Of a DNA stretch of 64,000 nucleotides, positions 40,976-50,216 are shown in pieces (within the stretch, counting starts at the first letter, position 1; every line of letters starts with the position of its first letter). The notes under the pieces are model-generated. The model saw only the letters and a program-made list of their open reading frames with translations. It did not search any database and was not told where the DNA came from. The position numbers and the translations under genes are program-made. The DNA comes from Streptacidiphilus sp. P02-A3a (lineage in GTDB: Bacteria; Actinomycetota; Actinomycetes; Streptomycetales; Streptomycetaceae). The stretch spans positions 2,861,922 through 2,925,921 of the forward strand of contig NZ_CP048289.1 in the NCBI RefSeq assembly GCF_014084105.1. The letters run 5' to 3'.

Positions 40976-41275
40976 CTACTCCGCGTCCGGCCCGAACACC
41001 TCGACCAGGTCCCGGGCCCGCCGGACGTGGATGCAGTCGCCGGGGCATTCCTTGGCCGAATCCACCACGTCCTGAAGCACCGTCAAAGGCACCGGCACCA
41101 CCGCCCCCGGTGCCTGCCGCAGCTCCTCGTCCTCGCCCTTCACGTAGGCGAGGCCGTCGATGTCCAACTCGAACACCTCCGGCGCGTACTGCACGCAGAT
41201 GCCGTCACCGGTGCACAGGTCCTGGTCGATCCATACCTCAAGGGGCTCGCCCGCACTGCCGTCCACGCTGGCCAT
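40976..41275 (-). CDS. Ferredoxin (mono-cluster, actinobacterial type)
   Basis: 99 residues. Cluster ligands are in DLCTGDGICVQYAPEVFELDIDGLAYV (C-x5-C) and ECPGDCIHV (C-x3-C), the arrangement of small electron carriers of the 3Fe-4S/4Fe-4S Fer4_13/15 type. Highly conserved VWIDQDLCTGDGICVQYAPEVFE occurs in front of the proteasome ATPase in Streptomyces. The frame extends upstream to 41449, but ATG 41275 follows GGCGGGCGG and agrees with the usual family start. Divergent from arc. Confidence 0.9.
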   Translation of the reverse strand: MASVDGSAGEPLEVWIDQDLCTGDGICVQYAPEVFELDIDGLAYVKGEDEELRQAPGAVVPVPLTVLQDVVDSAKECPGDCIHVRRARDLVEVFGPDAE

Positions 41276-41494
41276 CCGCCCGCCGTTCTGGGTCACCGGG
41301 CCGGGGAAGCGGCCCGCCGTTCCGGCCATCGGTACACGGATTGAACAGTGCCGGGTCAACCCGATGGCCGCTGACGGGTCCGACTCTAACAAGTGGTCGC
41401 TTTCGAGCGTCTTCGAGTGGGTATCCCAGTGACGAGGGGACGTGCGCAAGGGTGAAGATCGGACACACCCCCTTCCGACTTATCGATCTAGGGG

Positions 41495-41522
41495 TTTCAA
41501 CGCGGCCAGGCACAGGTAGGGT
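41495..41522 (+). promoter_or_regulatory. Housekeeping-type promoter for arc
   Basis: -35 TTTCAA (41495-41500), 16-bp spacer, -10 TAGGGT (41517-41522). There is no TGTC element, so arc itself appears not to be PafBC-controlled. TAGGGTCTGA (41517-41526) recurs exactly at the pup promoter (45252-45261). Confidence 0.45.
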
Positions 41523-41559
41523 CTGAAAGCGTTCAGCTCCCCCGGAGGAGGTGAGGACC

Positions 41560-43326
41560 GTGGCAGCCCACGATGACGATTACACCCGAGGCGGCAGGCC
41601 CGCACGGGGTTCTGAGGAAGCCCTCAGCCAGGTTTCCTTTCTTGAGCAGGAGATCGCTGTCCTGCGCCGCAAACTCGCAGACTCGCCGCGCCACACGAGG
41701 ATCCTCGAAGAGCGCATCGCCGAGCTGCAGGCCAACCTGTCCGGAGTCACCGCCCAGAACGAGCGGCTCGCCTCCACCCTGAGGGAGGCCCGCGACCAGA
41801 TCGTGGCCCTCAAGGAGGAGGTGGACCGGCTCGCCCAACCGCCGGCCGGCTTCGGCACCTTCCTGTCCGCCAACGAGGACGGCACCGCCGACATCTTCAC
41901 CGGCGGCCGCAAGCTGCGGGTGAACGTCAGCCCCAGCGTCCCGCTGGACGACCTCCAGCGCGGCCAGGAGGTGATGCTCAACGAGGCCCTGAACATCGTC
42001 GACGCGATGGAGTTCGAGAGCATCGGCGACATCGTCACCCTCAAGGAAGTCCTTGAGGACGGCGAGCGCGCCCTGGTCACCGGGCACACGGACGAGGAGC
42101 GGGTGGTCCGGCTCGCCGAACCGCTCCGCGACCTCACCCTGCGCTCCGGCGACGCCCTGCTGCTGGAACCCCGTTCGGGCTACGTCTACGAGGTGGTCCC
42201 GAAGAGCGAGGTCGAGGAGCTGGTCCTCGAAGAGGTCCCGGACATCGACTACGACCGCATCGGCGGCCTCGGCCAGCAGATCGAGCAGATCCGCGACGCG
42301 GTGGAGCTGCCGTACCTGCACGCCGAGCTGTTCAAGGAGTACGAGCTGCGCCCGCCCAAGGGCGTCCTGCTCTACGGCCCGCCCGGCTGCGGAAAGACCC
42401 TGATCGCCAAGGCGGTCGCGAACTCGCTGGCCAAGAAGGTGGCGGAGGTCACCGGGCAGCCCCAGGGGAAGAGCTACTTCCTCAACATCAAGGGCCCGGA
42501 GCTGCTCAACAAGTACGTCGGCGAGACCGAGCGGCAGATCCGCCTGGTCTTCCAGCGGGCCCGGGAGAAGGCCAGCGAGGGCACGCCGGTCATCGTCTTC
42601 TTCGACGAGATGGAGTCGCTGTTCCGCACCCGCGGTTCCGGCGTCAGCTCGGACGTGGAGAACACCATCGTCCCGCAGCTGCTCGCCGAGATCGACGGCG
42701 TGGAGGGACTGGAGAACGTCATCGTCATCGGGGCATCCAACCGCGAGGACATGATCGACCCGGCGATCCTGCGCCCGGGACGGCTCGACGTCAAGATCAA
42801 GATCGAGCGCCCGGACGCCGAGGCGGCCAAGGACATCTTCTCCAAGTACCTCAAGAGCTCGCTGCCGCTGCACCCGGACGACGTCAAGGAGCACGGCTCG
42901 TCGGTGGAGGGCACCGTCGACGCCATGATCCAGGCCGTGGTGGAGCGGATGTACACCGAGACCGAGGAGAACCGCTTCCTGGAGGTCACCTACGCCAACG
43001 GTGACAAGGAGGTCCTGTACTTCAAGGACTTCAACTCCGGAGCGATGATCCAGAACATCGTGGACCGGGCGAAGAAGATGGCCATCAAGGACTTCCTCGA
43101 CCACGGCCAGCGCGGACTGCGGGTGACCCACCTGCTCGCCGCGTGTGTGGACGAGTTCAAGGAGAACGAGGACCTGCCCAACACCACCAACCCGGACGAC
43201 TGGGCCCGCATCTCCGGCAAGAAGGGCGAGCGGATCGTGTTCATCCGCACGCTGGTCACCGGGAAGCAGGGCGCCGAGTCCGGCCGCTCCATCGACACTG
43301 TCGCCAACACGGGGCAGTACCTGTAG
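41560..43326 (+). CDS. arc: Proteasome-associated AAA+ ATPase (ARC/Mpa)
   Basis: 588 residues. Unfolds pupylated proteins and feeds them to the 20S core. N-terminal coiled coil (about 18-85: [16 protein letters not shown] to [12 protein letters not shown]) binds Pup. Two OB folds (about 90-225) follow. AAA+ domain: [24 protein letters not shown] (Walker A) and [19 protein letters not shown] (Walker B), sensor [24 protein letters not shown]. The protein ends GQYL, the tail that docks into the 20S ring. GTG 41560 is 9 bp from GGAGGAG; GTG 41551 is the other option. Confidence 0.97.
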   Translation: MAAHDDDYTRGGRPARGSEEALSQVSFLEQEIAVLRRKLADSPRHTRILEERIAELQANLSGVTAQNERLASTLREARDQIVALKEEVDRLAQPPAGFGTFLSANEDGTADIFTGGRKLRVNVSPSVPLDDLQRGQEVMLNEALNIVDAMEFESIGDIVTLKEVLEDGERALVTGHTDEERVVRLAEPLRDLTLRSGDALLLEPRSGYVYEVVPKSEVEELVLEEVPDIDYDRIGGLGQQIEQIRDAVELPYLHAELFKEYELRPPKGVLLYGPPGCGKTLIAKAVANSLAKKVAEVTGQPQGKSYFLNIKGPELLNKYVGETERQIRLVFQRAREKASEGTPVIVFFDEMESLFRTRGSGVSSDVENTIVPQLLAEIDGVEGLENVIVIGASNREDMIDPAILRPGRLDVKIKIERPDAEAAKDIFSKYLKSSLPLHPDDVKEHGSSVEGTVDAMIQAVVERMYTETEENRFLEVTYANGDKEVLYFKDFNSGAMIQNIVDRAKKMAIKDFLDHGQRGLRVTHLLAACVDEFKENEDLPNTTNPDDWARISGKKGERIVFIRTLVTGKQGAESGRSIDTVANTGQYL

Positions 43327-43357
43327 GTCTCCGTACCTGCAGGTCGCCGCGCCGCCG

Positions 43358-43393
43358 CCGTCCGGCTACGGGTGCTTGCCCGTAGTCGGACGG
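43358..43393 (+). terminator. Terminator after arc
   Basis: A 15-bp stem with one G-T pair (43358-43372 with 43379-43393), loop TGCTTG, followed by TT. It separates arc from dop, so dop needs its own promoter. Confidence 0.8.
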
Positions 43394-43425
43394 TTCGCGT
43401 CCGGACCCAGGCCGTCGTCCTGTGT

Positions 43426-43491
43426 CCCGAGGAACGTGCCCGAGGAACGTGCCCGAAGAAAACGTCCTGAAGAAACGCCCCGAAGAAATCT
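43426..43491 (+). repeat. 13-bp tandem repeat upstream of dop
   Basis: Five diverging copies of CCCGAGGAACGTG-like units (43426-43438, 43439-43451, then CCCGAAGAAA-type variants to 43491). The block ends 20 bp before the PafBC-type promoter of dop. Confidence 0.75.
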
Positions 43492-43511
43492 CCCGGGCAG
43501 CGATCTCCCGG

Positions 43512-43534
43512 TTGTCAGTGCGCAGTTCTAGGCT
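43512..43534 (+). promoter_or_regulatory. Perfect PafBC-dependent (RecA-NDp) promoter for dop
   Basis: TTGTCAGTG (43512-43520), eight bases, TAGGCT (43529-43534). Every position of TTGTCRGTG-N8-TAnnnT is matched. It gives a leader of about 60 bases before ATG 43601. Confidence 0.8.
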
Positions 43535-43600
43535 CGGGTTACCGCACCGGGCCGACCGTCGACGGACGGCTCGTCAGCGGCAGCTTTGAAGGAGGGCCGC

Positions 43601-45112
43601 ATGTCTGTACGGCGCGTGATGGGAATCGAGACGGAGTACGGGATCTCCGTCCCGGGGCATCCCAACGCCAATGCCATGCTCACCTCGTCGCAGGTGGTCA
43701 ACGCCTACGCGGCGGCGATGCACCGGGCGCGGAGGGCCCGCTGGGACTTCGAGGAGGAGAACCCGCTGCGCGACGCGCGGGGCTTCGACCTGGCCAGGGA
43801 CACGGCGGACGCAAGCCAGCTGACGGACGAGGACATCGGCCTGGCGAACATCATCCTCACCAACGGCGCCCGGTTCTACGTGGACCACGCCCACCCGGAG
43901 TACAGCTCGCCGGAGATCACCAACCCCCGCGACGCGGTGCTCTGGGACAAGGCGGGCGAGCGGATCATGGAGGAGGCGGCCATCCGCGCCCTGCAGCTGC
44001 CGGGCGCGCAGCCGATCCACCTGTACAAGAACAACACCGACAACAAGGGCGCCTCCTACGGCACCCACGAGAACTACCTGATGAAGCGGGCGACCCCGTT
44101 CGCCGAGATCGTCCGCCACCTCACCCCGTTCTTCGTCTCCCGGCAGGTCGTCACCGGGGCGGGCCGGGTCGGCCTGCACCAGGACGGCTCGGCCCACGGC
44201 TTCCAGATCAGCCAGCGCGCGGACTACTTCGAGGTCGAGGTCGGCCTGGAGACCACGCTCAAGCGCCCGATCATCAACACCCGCGACGAACCGCACGCCG
44301 ACGCCGAGAAGTACCGCAGGCTGCACGTCATCATCGGGGACGCCAACCTGTCCGAGATCTCGACCTATCTGAAGCTGGGCACCACCGCGCTGGTGCTGTC
44401 GATGATCGAGGACGGCTTCATCGGCGTCGACCTCGCGGTCGACCAGCCGGTCCGCACCCTGCACCGGGTCTCCCACGACCCGGACCTCGGCTACCTGATG
44501 ACGCTGCGCAGCGGGCGGAAGCTGACGGCGGTCCAGCTCCAGCTGGAGTACTTCGAGCTGGCCCGCAAGTACGTCGAGGACCGCTTCGGCGCGGACGCCG
44601 ACGAGCAGACCAAGGACGTCCTGGACCGCTGGGAGGACGTCCTCGGGCGGCTGGAGCGCGACCCGATGAGCCTGTCCCGGCAGCTCGACTGGATCGCCAA
44701 GCGCGAGCTGCTGGAGGGCTACCGCAACCGGGACGGCCTGGACTGGGACAGCCCCCGGCTGCAACTGGTCGACCTGCAGTACGCCGACGTACGGGCCGAG
44801 AAGGGCCTCTACAACCGGTTGGTGGAGCGCGGGCGGATGGAGCGCCTCCTGGACGAGGCGGACGTGCTGCGGGCGGCCCACAAGCCGCCCGAGGACACCC
44901 GGGCGTACTTCCGGGGCCGCTGTCTGGAGCAGTACGCCGACCACGTCGCCGCGGCCTCCTGGGACTCGGTGATCTTCGACCTGCCCGGGCGGGACTCGCT
45001 CCAGCGGGTGCCCACGCTGGAGCCGCTGCGGGGGACCAGGAAGCACGTCAAGGCGCTGCTGGACCGCTGCCGCACGGCCGAGGACCTGGTCCGGGTGCTC
45101 TCCGGCGGCTGA
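43601..45112 (+). CDS. dop: Deamidase/depupylase of Pup
   Basis: 503 residues of the glutamine-synthetase-like Dop/PafA family. Opens [26 protein letters not shown], with the Dop-type extra loop (about 40-80) after [33 protein letters not shown]. Conserved [45 protein letters not shown] and [23 protein letters not shown]. It removes Pup from substrates; deamidation of Pup is not needed here because Pup ends in Glu. ATG 43601 follows GAAGGAGGG. Transcribed from its own PafBC-type promoter. Confidence 0.97.
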   Translation: MSVRRVMGIETEYGISVPGHPNANAMLTSSQVVNAYAAAMHRARRARWDFEEENPLRDARGFDLARDTADASQLTDEDIGLANIILTNGARFYVDHAHPEYSSPEITNPRDAVLWDKAGERIMEEAAIRALQLPGAQPIHLYKNNTDNKGASYGTHENYLMKRATPFAEIVRHLTPFFVSRQVVTGAGRVGLHQDGSAHGFQISQRADYFEVEVGLETTLKRPIINTRDEPHADAEKYRRLHVIIGDANLSEISTYLKLGTTALVLSMIEDGFIGVDLAVDQPVRTLHRVSHDPDLGYLMTLRSGRKLTAVQLQLEYFELARKYVEDRFGADADEQTKDVLDRWEDVLGRLERDPMSLSRQLDWIAKRELLEGYRNRDGLDWDSPRLQLVDLQYADVRAEKGLYNRLVERGRMERLLDEADVLRAAHKPPEDTRAYFRGRCLEQYADHVAAASWDSVIFDLPGRDSLQRVPTLEPLRGTRKHVKALLDRCRTAEDLVRVLSGG

Positions 45113-45234
45113 ACATCTGTCCGCTTCCGGCGTAACCGCAGGGTGACAACAGCTCACGATGGGTGAATGCGGCCCGGCTGGGCATCATCCGAACAGCATC
45201 GGACGTTGAATCGTTGCGGTAAAACACGAGGCGG

Positions 45235-45257
45235 TTGTCACACCTCGTGTATAGGGT
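45235..45257 (+). promoter_or_regulatory. PafBC-dependent (RecA-NDp-type) promoter for pup, within an inverted repeat
   Basis: TTGTCACAC (45235-45243), eight bases, TAGGGT (45252-45257). The core TTGTCR and TAnnnT and spacing are exact; the GTG triplet is CAC. Inverted arms ACACGAGG (45224-45231) and CCTCGTGT (45243-45250) flank the -35 part, so another regulator may compete here. Confidence 0.7.
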
Positions 45258-45331
45258 CTGACCAGGAGTACCGGTCTACACCGGGACAACCGAGCGCAGC
45301 GATGCGCCGTCAACCGAGCGGGGTGAGGGAC

Positions 45332-45550
45332 ATGGCGACCAAGGACACCGGCGGCGGCCAGCAGCGGGCGAACCGCTCCTCCGAGGAGGTCGAGGAGACC
45401 GAGGTCGAGGCGAACGAGGCCTCCGACCTCAAGGAGCGCAAGGCGAAGCTCGACGACGACGTGGACGCGGTACTCGACGACATCGACGAGATCCTGGAGT
45501 CGGACGCCGAGTCGTTCGTGCGCTCGTACGTGCAAAAGGGCGGCGAGTGA
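45332..45550 (+). CDS. pup: Prokaryotic ubiquitin-like protein Pup
   Basis: 72 residues, intrinsically disordered. N-terminal part is charged (MATKDTGGGQQRANRSSEEVEETEVEANEAS), the ARC-binding helix is LKERKAKLDDDVDAVLDDIDEILESDAESFVRSYVQ, and the C-terminus is KGGE. The terminal Glu is the residue joined to substrate lysines by PafA; many mycobacterial orthologues end in Gln and need Dop deamidation first. ATG 45332 follows GAGGGA. Confidence 0.97.
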   Translation: MATKDTGGGQQRANRSSEEVEETEVEANEASDLKERKAKLDDDVDAVLDDIDEILESDAESFVRSYVQKGGE

Positions 45551-45574
45551 CGCCTGGTTCCCGCGCCGGAACAT

Positions 45575-45751
45575 GTGGATCACGACCACAAAACGGGTAG
45601 GGTCCGAGCCATCCTCTGCTTCAACTGCAAGGGCGGACTGGGGCAGTTCAAGGACCGGCCCGAGCTGCTCCGGCGTGGGGCCGACCATCTGGAAGGGAAC
45701 GTGTGGAAGCCAACACTCGTGGCACCGGGCGTCTACCGGCTGCCTTCTTGA
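45575..45751 (+). pseudogene. Truncated endonuclease VII-like gene remnant
   Basis: A 58-codon frame reads [20 protein letters not shown], then [19 protein letters not shown] and ends APGVYRLPS. This is the C-terminal half of the endonuclease VII (His-Asn-His/His-Me) fold: DHDH-x-TG and CFNC. The N-terminal half with the first CxxC zinc pair is missing; the frame runs back only to the pup stop codon, with which it is in phase. The last 49 bases overlap prcB in another frame. Related Streptomyces loci, as I recall, carry an intact endonuclease VII-like gene at this position. GTG 45575 could still start a small protein. Confidence 0.65.
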
Positions 45752-46548
45752 CGCCGGGTTCGTCGTCCTTCGTCGAATTCCTGGCCGAGCACCAGCCGGA
45801 GCTGCTCCCCGGCCGCCGCACCCTGCCTGCCGGGATGCAGCCGTTGGAGTCCCCGCACGGCACCACCATCGTCTCCGTCACCTTCGACGGCGGGGTGATC
45901 CTCGCCGGTGACCGGCGCGCCACCATGGGCAACCTGATCGCGCAGCGCGACATCGAGAAGGTCTTCCCGGCCGACGAGTACTCGGCGGTCGGCATCGCCG
46001 GCACCGCCGGGCTCGCGGTCGAGATGGTGCGCCTGTTCCAGCTGGAACTGGAGCACTACGAGAAGATCGAGGGCACCCAGCTCTCGTTCGAGGGCAAGGC
46101 CAACCGGCTCACCACCATGATCCGCGGCAACCTGGGCATGGCGATGCAGGGCCTGGCCGTGGTCCCGCTGTTCGCGGGCTACGACCTCGACCTCGGCCGG
46201 GGCCGGATCTTCAGCTACGACGTCACCGGCGGCCGTTCCGAGGAGCTCGGCTTCGCGGCCACCGGCTCGGGCTCGCTGTTCGCCAAGGGCTCGCTGAAGA
46301 AGCTCTACCGGGCGGACCTGACCGCCGAGGAGGCCGCCACCGCCGTCGTCCAGGCGCTCTACGACGCCGCCGACGACGACTCGGCGACCGGCGGCCCGGA
46401 CCTCACCCGGGGCATCTTCCCGATCGTCGGGGTCATCACCGAGGACGGCTTCCGCCGCCTCCCGGACGACGAGGTCGGGGCGCTGGCCCGGAGCATCCTG
46501 GAGCGTCGGCTGGAGTTCCCCAACGGCCCGCAGGCCGGTCTGCTCTAG
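45703..46548 (+). CDS. prcB: 20S proteasome beta subunit
   Basis: 281 residues with a 53-residue propeptide. Autocleavage at [10 protein letters not shown] exposes the catalytic T54. Downstream [23 protein letters not shown] carries the Asp and Lys of the active site (D17, K33 numbering), and [20 protein letters not shown] follows. It forms the two inner rings of the proteasome. GTG 45703 has GAAGGGAAC upstream and overlaps the endonuclease remnant. prcA lies 119 bp downstream. Confidence 0.97.
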   Translation: MEANTRGTGRLPAAFLTPGSSSFVEFLAEHQPELLPGRRTLPAGMQPLESPHGTTIVSVTFDGGVILAGDRRATMGNLIAQRDIEKVFPADEYSAVGIAGTAGLAVEMVRLFQLELEHYEKIEGTQLSFEGKANRLTTMIRGNLGMAMQGLAVVPLFAGYDLDLGRGRIFSYDVTGGRSEELGFAATGSGSLFAKGSLKKLYRADLTAEEAATAVVQALYDAADDDSATGGPDLTRGIFPIVGVITEDGFRRLPDDEVGALARSILERRLEFPNGPQAGLL

Positions 46549-46604
46549 CGGTCCGGCCGGGGCTCCGGGCCGTTCGGCCGATCCCCGTCCGACTACTCTC
46601 CGAT

Positions 46605-46650
46605 CCAACCGATCGACTGTCCAACCGATCGACTATCCAACCGATTGACC
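46605..46650 (+). repeat. 16-bp tandem repeat between prcB and prcA
   Basis: CCAACCGATCGACTGT (46605-46620), a near-identical copy at 46621-46636 and a partial copy at 46637-46650. The last unit abuts the prcA ribosome binding site (AGAAGGGG). The core CCGATCG is part-palindromic. Confidence 0.85.
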
Positions 46651-46667
46651 AGAAGGGGCGACCGCCG

Positions 46668-47426
46668 GTGTCGACGCCGTTCTACGTCTCACCCCAGCAG
46701 GCCATGGCCGACCGCGCGGAGTACGCCCGCAAGGGCATCGCGCGCGGTCGCAGCGTGGTCGTGCTCACCTACACCGACGGCATCGTCTTCGTGGCCGAGA
46801 ACACCTCGCGGGCGCTGCACAAGGTCTCCGAGATCTACGACCGCATCGCCTTCGCCGCGGTGGGCCGCTACAACGAGTTCGAGAACCTCAGGATCGGCGG
46901 CGTGCGCTACGCCGACCTGCGGGGCTACTCCTACGACCGGGCCGACGTGAACGCCCGGGGCCTGACCAACGTCTACGCCCAGACCCTGGGCACGATCTTC
47001 TCCTCGGCGGGCGAGAAGCCCTACGAGGTCGAGCTGATCGTGGCCGAGGTGGGCAAGTCCGCGGACGACGACCAGATCTACCGGCTCACCCACGACGGCT
47101 CGGTCGCGGACGAGCGCGGCACGGTCGCCGTCGGTGGCAACTCCGAGTCCATCGGGCACTACCTGACGCAGCACCACGTGGCCGGGCTGAGCCTTCCCGA
47201 GGCCCTCAAGCTGGCCGTGGACGCCCTCGCCCGGGACCCGAACGGCGGCAGTCCGCGCACGCTCACCCAGGACCAGCTGGAGGTCGCGGTACTCGACCGC
47301 AGCCGCTGGCAGCAACGCAAGTTCAAGCGCATCGTCGGCGCCCAGCTGGGCCGACTGCTGGCCGGCGACGAAACTGCCACCGGTGATGTGGAGGACGACG
47401 AGCCGCAGGCCTCTGACCAGGACTGA
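46668..47426 (+). CDS. prcA: 20S proteasome alpha subunit
   Basis: 252 residues. Starts [74 protein letters not shown], the alpha-type N-terminal gate helix and proteasome fold, without a catalytic Thr. The acidic tail [15 protein letters not shown] is typical of actinobacterial PrcA. It forms the outer gated rings that bind ARC. GTG 46668 follows AGAAGGGGCG. Ended by a strong terminator. Confidence 0.97.
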   Translation: MSTPFYVSPQQAMADRAEYARKGIARGRSVVVLTYTDGIVFVAENTSRALHKVSEIYDRIAFAAVGRYNEFENLRIGGVRYADLRGYSYDRADVNARGLTNVYAQTLGTIFSSAGEKPYEVELIVAEVGKSADDDQIYRLTHDGSVADERGTVAVGGNSESIGHYLTQHHVAGLSLPEALKLAVDALARDPNGGSPRTLTQDQLEVAVLDRSRWQQRKFKRIVGAQLGRLLAGDETATGDVEDDEPQASDQD

Positions 47427-47444
47427 CACGGCCGTCGAGGAATT

Positions 47445-47482
47445 GCCGTGGGGGCGTGCTTCGGCACGCCCCCACGGCTTTT
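47445..47482 (+). terminator. Rho-independent terminator after prcA
   Basis: A 15-bp perfect stem (47445-47459 with 47464-47478), loop TTCG (a very stable UUCG tetraloop), followed by TTTT. It closes the pup-prcB-prcA unit. Confidence 0.95.
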
Positions 47483-47569
47483 CGCGGTCAATGGGGATTC
47501 CTCCGCGAATGATCGGAAACCTCGCGTCGAACCGGTTTCAGAAAGCGGCCAGAAGCGTAAAGTCCAATC

Positions 47570-48931
47570 ATGGACCGCCGAATCTTCGGGCTGGAGAACG
47601 AGTACGGCGTCACCTGTACGTTCCGGGGGCAGCGGCGACTCTCCCCGGACGAGGTGGCCAGGTACCTCTTCCGCCGTGTCGTGTCATGGGGCCGAAGCAG
47701 CAACGTCTTTCTGCGCAACGGGGCCCGTCTCTATCTCGACGTGGGTTCGCACCCGGAGTACGCCACTCCGGAGTGCGACGACGTCACCGAACTCGTCACC
47801 CACGACAAGGCCGGGGAGCGCATCCTCGAAGGCCTCCTGGTGGACGCCGAAAGGCGGCTGCACGAGGAGGGCATCGCCGGTGACGTCTACCTGTTCAAGA
47901 ACAACACCGACTCCGCCGGAAACTCCTACGGCTGCCATGAGAACTATCTGGTGGCCCGGCACGGGGAGTTCTCCCGGCTGGCCGACATCCTGATCCCGTT
48001 CCTGGTCACCCGGCAGCTGATCTGCGGGGCGGGCAAGGTGCTGCAGACCCCGCGCGGCGCGGTGTTCTGCGTGAGCCAGCGCGCGGAGCACATCTGGGAG
48101 GGCGTCAGCTCGGCGACCACCCGCTCCCGCCCGATCATCAACACCCGGGACGAGCCGCACGCCGACGCCGAGCGCTACCGGCGGCTGCACGTCATCGTCG
48201 GCGACTCCAACATGTCCGAGACCACCATGCTGCTCAAGGTCGGCGCGACCGACCTGGTGCTGCGCATGATCGAGGCCGGAGTGGTGCTGCGCGACCTGAC
48301 CCTGGAGAACCCGATCCGGGCGATCCGCGAGGTCAGCCACGACCTCACCGGCTCCCGCCAGGTACGGCTGGCCAACGGCCGCGAGGCCAGCGCGCTGGAG
48401 ATCCAGGAGGAGTACTTCACCAAGGCCGCCGAGTTCGTCGACGCCAGGGGCCTGCGCAACGGCACCATCGCCAAGGTGCTCGACCTGTGGGGCCGCACCC
48501 TGGAGGCGATCCGGGAGCAGGACTTCTCCCGGGTCGACCGGGAGATCGACTGGGTGATGAAGTACCAGCTGATCGACCGTTACCGGGCCAAGCACGGCAT
48601 GAGCATGTCGCACCCCAGGGTGGCCCAGATCGACCTCGCCTACCACGACATCCACCGCCGCCGGGGGCTGTTCTACCTGCTGCAGAGCCGGGGCCAGGCG
48701 GAGCGGGTGACCACCGACCTGAAGATCTTCGAGGCCAAGTCGGTGCCGCCGCAGACCACCCGGGCCCGACTGCGCGGCGACTTCATCCGTCGGGCGCAGG
48801 AGCAGCGCCGCGACTTCACCGTGGACTGGGTGCACCTCAAGCTGAACGACCAGGCGCAGCGCACGGTGCTGTGCAAGGACCCGTTCCGTTCGGTGGACGA
48901 ACGCGTGGAGAAGCTGATCGCTGGCATGTAG
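47570..48931 (+). CDS. pafA: Pup-protein ligase
   Basis: 453 residues, glutamine-synthetase-like. Opens [70 protein letters not shown], with no Dop loop, which separates it from dop. [22 protein letters not shown] and [23 protein letters not shown] are shared motifs. It couples the Pup C-terminal Glu to lysines using ATP. ATG 47570 has no strong ribosome binding site (AAGCGTAAAG); a separate promoter after the prcA terminator is expected but unclear. Confidence 0.97.
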   Translation: MDRRIFGLENEYGVTCTFRGQRRLSPDEVARYLFRRVVSWGRSSNVFLRNGARLYLDVGSHPEYATPECDDVTELVTHDKAGERILEGLLVDAERRLHEEGIAGDVYLFKNNTDSAGNSYGCHENYLVARHGEFSRLADILIPFLVTRQLICGAGKVLQTPRGAVFCVSQRAEHIWEGVSSATTRSRPIINTRDEPHADAERYRRLHVIVGDSNMSETTMLLKVGATDLVLRMIEAGVVLRDLTLENPIRAIREVSHDLTGSRQVRLANGREASALEIQEEYFTKAAEFVDARGLRNGTIAKVLDLWGRTLEAIREQDFSRVDREIDWVMKYQLIDRYRAKHGMSMSHPRVAQIDLAYHDIHRRRGLFYLLQSRGQAERVTTDLKIFEAKSVPPQTTRARLRGDFIRRAQEQRRDFTVDWVHLKLNDQAQRTVLCKDPFRSVDERVEKLIAGM

Positions 48932-49034
48932 CCGTCGAGCTGCCCGGGCAGATTTCCCTACCGGAGTTCGGGATATTTGTCCATCTCTCGACCCCTGTGT
49001 CCTGATTGTGACGGCACGGGGGTCGAGTTATGTG

Positions 49035-49061
49035 TTGGGTAAAGGGGTCAACGTCGTAGAG
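49035..49061 (+). promoter_or_regulatory. Probable promoter of the FKBP lipoprotein gene
   Basis: A TTGGGT at about 49035, a spacer of about 16 bp and TAGAGT at 49056-49061 fit a housekeeping promoter with a leader of about 40 bases. Confidence 0.4.
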
Positions 49062-49108
49062 TGGCGCGGACCGACCCAAGGTTCCCTCCCACCTCTCTAA
49101 GGACGACC

Positions 49109-50155
49109 GTGCGCCGAACCACCGCCGCTGCCGCGCTGCTCCTCGTGCCCACGTTGTTGCTGACCGGGTGCGGTAGCAGCACCAAGGCCAGCTCTTCGGA
49201 CGCGACCTCGGTCGCACCCGTGGCCTGCGCCGCCACGCCTTCCAGCACGCCGACCGCCACGTCGGTGGTGTCCGGCACCGTGGACTCCGCCGACCCGATG
49301 CCGGTCGTCAGCGGTGCCTACGGTAAGAGCGCCACCATCACCACCTCGGGCAAGCCGACCGACAAGCTGGTGGTGAACACGCTGACCCAGGGCACCGGCG
49401 CGGTGGTGGGCAGCGGTGACACCGCGGTCGCCAACGTCGTGGTGAAGGACTGGACCACCGGCAAGACCGTGAGCGACTCCTACGCCAGCAAGGCTCCGCT
49501 GGTCGCCGGGCTCAGCGGGATGATCCCGGGGCTGAAGGCCGGGATCCAGGGCCGCACCATCGGCAGCCGGGTCCTGGTGGTCGCCCCGCCCGCGGACGCG
49601 GCCACGCAGCTGGCGGCCAACGAGGCGCAGCAGGCGCAGCAGGGCGGCACCAGCATGGGGGTGGGCGCCAAGGACACCCTGGCCTTGGTGATCGACATCA
49701 CCGGCGCGGTGCCGACCAACGGCACCGCCTCGGGCACCGCGGCCAAGTCGATTCCGGCCAGCCTGCCGGTGGTCAACGCCTGCGACAAGAAGGCCGCGAC
49801 GATCACCATCCCCAAGGGCGCGACGGCCCCGACCGCGCTGCAGTCGGCGGTGCTGATCAAGGGCAACGGCCCGAAGGTCACCAGCGGCCAGACGATCATC
49901 ACCCAGTACACCGGCGTGACCTGGGCCGACGGCAAGGTCTTCGACTCCTCCTGGAACGACAACGGCGCGGTCTCGTTCCCGATCGGCGTGGGCCAGGTCA
50001 TCAAGGGCTGGGACCAGTCGCTGGTCGGCCAGACCGTGGGCAGCCGGATCGAGGTGGTCATCCCGCCGTCGCTGGGCTACGGCAGCACCGCCCAGAGCAG
50101 CATCCCGGCGAACTCGACGCTGGTGTTCGTCGTGGACATCCTGGGTGCCGCGTAA
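49109..50155 (+). CDS. FKBP-type peptidyl-prolyl isomerase lipoprotein with two FKBP domains
   Basis: 348 residues. Lipoprotein signal RRTTAAAALLLVPTLLLTGC (lipobox LTGC). The first FKBP-like domain (about 85-225) is degenerate in active-site aromatics: VANVVVKDWTTGKTVSDSYASKAPLVAGLSGMIPGLKAGIQGRTIGSRVLVVAPP. The second (about 250-348) is canonical: ITQYTGVTWADGKVFDSSW, GQVIKGWDQSLVGQTVGSRIEVVIPPSLGYG, STLVFVVDILGA. It should help fold exported proteins at the outer membrane face. GTG 49109 follows TAAGGACG. The next FKBP gene is 61 bp downstream. Confidence 0.94.
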   Translation: MRRTTAAAALLLVPTLLLTGCGSSTKASSSDATSVAPVACAATPSSTPTATSVVSGTVDSADPMPVVSGAYGKSATITTSGKPTDKLVVNTLTQGTGAVVGSGDTAVANVVVKDWTTGKTVSDSYASKAPLVAGLSGMIPGLKAGIQGRTIGSRVLVVAPPADAATQLAANEAQQAQQGGTSMGVGAKDTLALVIDITGAVPTNGTASGTAAKSIPASLPVVNACDKKAATITIPKGATAPTALQSAVLIKGNGPKVTSGQTIITQYTGVTWADGKVFDSSWNDNGAVSFPIGVGQVIKGWDQSLVGQTVGSRIEVVIPPSLGYGSTAQSSIPANSTLVFVVDILGAA

Positions 50156-50216
50156 CGCGTAACGTATGGTCGGACGGCCGCTGACCGGTGGCCGCACTGA
50201 CGAGGAGATCAAGATC

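Noticed and set aside
45548..45575. Pup read-through into the endonuclease fragment as a programmed event
   Set aside because: The frames are in phase, but there is no read-through signal and Pup needs a free GGE end; in-phase placement alone has a one-in-three chance.
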